Positions 61,773 through 64,000 of a stretch of DNA of 64,000 nt are shown one piece after another. The notes under the pieces are model-generated. The model had not been told where the DNA came from. It searched no databases and worked only from the letters and a program-made list of their open reading frames with translations. The stretch is from Enterobacter kobei. GTDB taxonomy: Bacteria; Pseudomonadota; Gammaproteobacteria; Enterobacterales; Enterobacteriaceae. A program made the translations under genes and the position numbers. The DNA lies in NCBI RefSeq assembly GCF_018323985.1, contig NZ_AP024590.1, positions 4,154,001 through 4,218,000 on the forward strand. Reading direction: 5' to 3'. How positions within the stretch are numbered: position 1 is the stretch's first letter; the number at the start of each line of letters is the position of its first letter.

Positions 61773-63335
61773 TTAGTCGTGCTGCTGCGCCCAGGTAATA
61801 AAATCCTGCGACGATAACGCTTTCGCAAAGTGCCAGCCCTGGCAGAATTGCACGCCGCGTTTTAACAGCCAGGTCACCTGCTCCGCCGTCTCCACACCTT
61901 CCGCGATGATCTTCAGACGCAGACTGTGCGCCATCTCAATAATATGCTCGGCGATCAGATGGCTGGTGCTGTTAGTGGTCAGCGTATCAATAAAGGATTT
62001 GTCGATTTTGAGAATGTCGACATTGAGGGAATAGAGGTTGTGCAGGTTGGAATAGCCCGTACCGAAATCATCGATCGCCACTTCATAACCCGCATGACGG
62101 AAAGCCTGAATAACAGGCGTGGTTTTTGGCACGTCAATAAAGCCCCGCTCGGTCACTTCAATCTTAATTTGCTCGGCTCGCACCGCGTAGTGTGTCGCTT
62201 TATCAGAAATAAGCGCAATCAGGCGTGATGAATGGAAATCCGATGCAGATAAGTTAATCGAAATATACAGGTGCGGATTGGCCGCGAGGAAATGTCCCAG
62301 ATCGGTAAAGACTTCTTCAACAACATAATCAGTAACGCGCTCAATCAACCCTTCTTTTTCAGCCAGCGGGATAAACTCGACGGGACTCATCACCGGGCCG
62401 TTGAAGCCCGGCCAGCGCAGCAGGGCTTCTGCGCCTACGCACTTTCCGGTTTTGATATCAATAATCGGCTGGTAGTGCAGTTTGAGCTGTCGTTTGAGCA
62501 ACGCCCGGTGAAGTAAACGCCGTGGCGAGTTAAATTCATGTCGGGTTCGTGAGCAGCCCAGTAAAAGGATAAGGCTGCCGAGCAGCGCTAATGGGATCAT
62601 CAGCATCGCCTGATGATACAGGAAACCGTAATAGCGGGTGGTAGATGTCGAGACGATCATCGAGACCGGGCGTTTGTCGGAATGGGCAATGGTATAAAAG
62701 CGATTAGCGCTACGGAAATTTAATGCATTGCTTTGTAAGTGCTGAGCCAGCCTTTTAACATCGGCATTCGGGCTCGTCGAAAAGAAGGTTTTACTGACAT
62801 TATCATACACTGCAAAGGCTAATGACCGATCGTCTGATGCCACTTCGCTATAAAATAGCGGATTCACCACTACGGCGTAATTACCGCGCCGCATATACAC
62901 CATTTTATATCCAGCATAAAAAGGCGTGTCGCGATAATAATAAATAGCGACATCCGGATTACGCTTATAATCAGCAGCAGGGATAATATAAGGCTGGGGC
63001 AACGTAATACTGGTAGAGCATAAAAAATGATCGCCCTGGGTGTAGATTAAATCTGCCAGATAAAGCCGCCCGCGAATAATATTAAGCATATTTTGTCGGT
63101 GGAGCGGCGAGCAAAGCTGTCCATTGAATTTCTCGGCTTCGTCATACGCAATATCTGCCTGGCGGATGACCAGTTCGGTTTTAGCCAGTGCAAGTTGCGC
63201 AAATGCCTGGAGTTCCGCCCCGGTTTCTTTAACGGCCCGGATGTGTGCAAACCATAGCGCCAGCATCACAGGCAGTATAACTGCCATGATGATCCCGACG
63301 ATCCTCAGCACCTTGCAAAGTGCGCTATGATTCAT
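61773..63335 (-). CDS. pdeC: c-di-GMP phosphodiesterase PdeC
   Basis: Inner-membrane EAL-domain enzyme that hydrolyses cyclic di-GMP. The 520 residues contain a first membrane helix at about 10-30, a periplasmic CSS domain with Cys in QLCSPLHRQNM and FLCSTSITLPQP (the redox-switch cysteines), a second membrane segment near 235-260 and a C-terminal EAL domain: EALLRW near 300, EFIPLAE, NLSASDF, DDFGTGYSN and IAEGVET. The key EAL residues are present. Adjacent to soxS as in E. coli. Confidence 0.94.
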   Translation of the reverse strand: MNHSALCKVLRIVGIIMAVILPVMLALWFAHIRAVKETGAELQAFAQLALAKTELVIRQADIAYDEAEKFNGQLCSPLHRQNMLNIIRGRLYLADLIYTQGDHFLCSTSITLPQPYIIPAADYKRNPDVAIYYYRDTPFYAGYKMVYMRRGNYAVVVNPLFYSEVASDDRSLAFAVYDNVSKTFFSTSPNADVKRLAQHLQSNALNFRSANRFYTIAHSDKRPVSMIVSTSTTRYYGFLYHQAMLMIPLALLGSLILLLGCSRTRHEFNSPRRLLHRALLKRQLKLHYQPIIDIKTGKCVGAEALLRWPGFNGPVMSPVEFIPLAEKEGLIERVTDYVVEEVFTDLGHFLAANPHLYISINLSASDFHSSRLIALISDKATHYAVRAEQIKIEVTERGFIDVPKTTPVIQAFRHAGYEVAIDDFGTGYSNLHNLYSLNVDILKIDKSFIDTLTTNSTSHLIAEHIIEMAHSLRLKIIAEGVETAEQVTWLLKRGVQFCQGWHFAKALSSQDFITWAQQHD

Positions 63336-63896
63336 TTCCGCCTAATATCCCTGCAAAATGTGTGCCTGTAATAACGACAGGATGCTTTGATTAACAGGTG
63401 ATTACGTTGCATGAATCATTAGACATTAGCAACTGACTTTTTTCATTAGAAACCTAATATCTGCTTATGACGATAATATTCGTCCGTAAGGCAAACTAAA
63501 AGTGTTCACCCTGTATATATTAAGGAAAATAAATATCCAGCAGGTAGACAATGTTTAAGATTACTCAACAGAGGATCGCTGATTAAGGCAAATTACAGGG
63601 AGATAAAAATGGCGCACGGCAGATGTTTATTTTTTAAACGGGAAAAGTGAATGCCGTGCAAAGAATAAGCATAATAAAAAAATAATGTTGTTGCCCTTCT
63701 GTTTCTGTCATGTAGACATTTTTTGTGCAGATAAACGTTGCCTGCGGGTAATAGCGGCGCGCCCGGTTTCCCGCTACGGCGTAGAGGGTGAGCAAAATTG
63801 ACGCAGATCACTGGCGAATAAAACAGCAAATGTGATATAGTTCACATAAATTGTGAAACTTAAATCACGTTACATTCGTTATCTGAGGATGGGTTG
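63336..63896. other. AT-rich region upstream of yjcB
   Basis: About 560 bases with no intact gene between pdeC and yjcB. It holds the promoters of both genes and the CRP site at 63831. I see no RNA gene or protein frame worth calling. Confidence 0.55.
63831..63846. promoter_or_regulatory. Perfect CRP-consensus site upstream of yjcB
   Basis: TGTGA-TATAGT-TCACA matches the CRP core and lies 51 bases before the yjcB ATG. Activation or repression cannot be told. Confidence 0.7.
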
Positions 63897-64000
63897 ATGG
63901 CTACCATTACCACAGGCGTGGTATTGCTACGCTGGCAGTTACTGAGCGCGGTGCTGATGTTTCTTGCCAGCACGTTAAACATTCGCTTTCGCAAGTCTGA
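63897..64000 (+). CDS. yjcB: YjcB membrane protein, N-terminal part only
   Basis: The frame reads MATITTGVVLLRWQLLSAVLM onward to the window edge, matching the start of E. coli YjcB, an uncharacterised membrane protein between ssb and pdeC. The remaining ~60 codons lie outside the window. GAGGATGGG precedes the ATG. Confidence 0.85.
   Translation, partial: MATITTGVVLLRWQLLSAVLMFLASTLNIRFRKS

Noticed and set aside
63852..63869. Second CRP-like motif TGTGA...TCACG before yjcB
   Set aside because: The half-sites are eight bases apart instead of six, so it does not fit CRP.

Overview
The window reads as chromosome from a member of the Enterobacteriaceae, close to the Enterobacter/Klebsiella/Kosakonia/Citrobacter group; I cannot name the species. 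The gene set is mostly recognisable from the E. coli stretch running from groE to soxRS and ssb, seen here inverted: yjeH, fxsA, aspA, dcuA, cutA, dsbD, yjdC, pheU, then yjdF, proP, yjcZ, crfC, yjdM, phn remnants, then fdhF, gltP, acs-yjcH-actP, yjcE, ghxP, sraL, soxR/soxS, pdeC and yjcB. REP/BIME palindromes and one ERIC element lie between genes, as is usual for this family.

Layout. 1-9.5 kb: conserved core (sigma-32 groE-type promoter at the left edge, methionine exporter, aspartase and C4-dicarboxylate carrier, CutA, DsbD, TetR-type YjdC), plus an AraC/LysE-family exporter pair. The dcuA reading frame is broken by one extra G in a G7 run. 9.57-19.55 kb: a tRNA-Phe gene (pheU) and a ~9.8 kb island bounded by a ~55 bp repeat of the tRNA 3' end and its terminator. 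The island carries a complete type I Wadjet plasmid-defence operon (jetABCD), a Schlafen AlbA_2/RecG-C-like protein with a heptad tandem repeat, and a decayed Vat-type acetyltransferase. No integrase is visible. 19.6-34.8 kb: a lineage-variable stretch with an SDR/LysR pair, a ChpSB-type toxin-antitoxin, yjdF, proP, kdgT, yjcZ-crfC, yjdM and two leftovers of the phosphonate operon (PhnF without its DNA-binding domain, and PhnH), then a hybrid sensor kinase. 34.9-47.2 kb: a sugar-type ABC transporter, the nikABCDE-nikR nickel operon with a NikR operator, an OmpR-type response regulator, and the selenoprotein formate dehydrogenase H gene with a sigma-54 promoter and an in-frame Sec codon. 47.3-64 kb: glutamate and acetate metabolism, an oxidoreductase, YjcE, GhxP, a HigBA pair, a GST, the SraL small RNA, a putative amidase effector with a periplasmic immunity protein, SoxRS, PdeC and the start of yjcB.

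How the genes fit together. Anaerobic C4-dicarboxylate metabolism (aspA-dcuA), nickel uptake (nik) and formate dehydrogenase H (fdhF) form a fermentative group: FdhF works with a nickel hydrogenase in formate hydrogenlyase, so nik beside fdhF makes physiological sense. acs-yjcH-actP recovers acetate. Self versus non-self conflict is represented by Wadjet, two toxin-antitoxin pairs and the amidase/immunity pair. The most notable places are the pheU island (with a perfect CRP-type site upstream of jetA), the amidase/immunity pair inserted between sraL and soxR, the decayed phn operon and the dcuA homopolymer frameshift.
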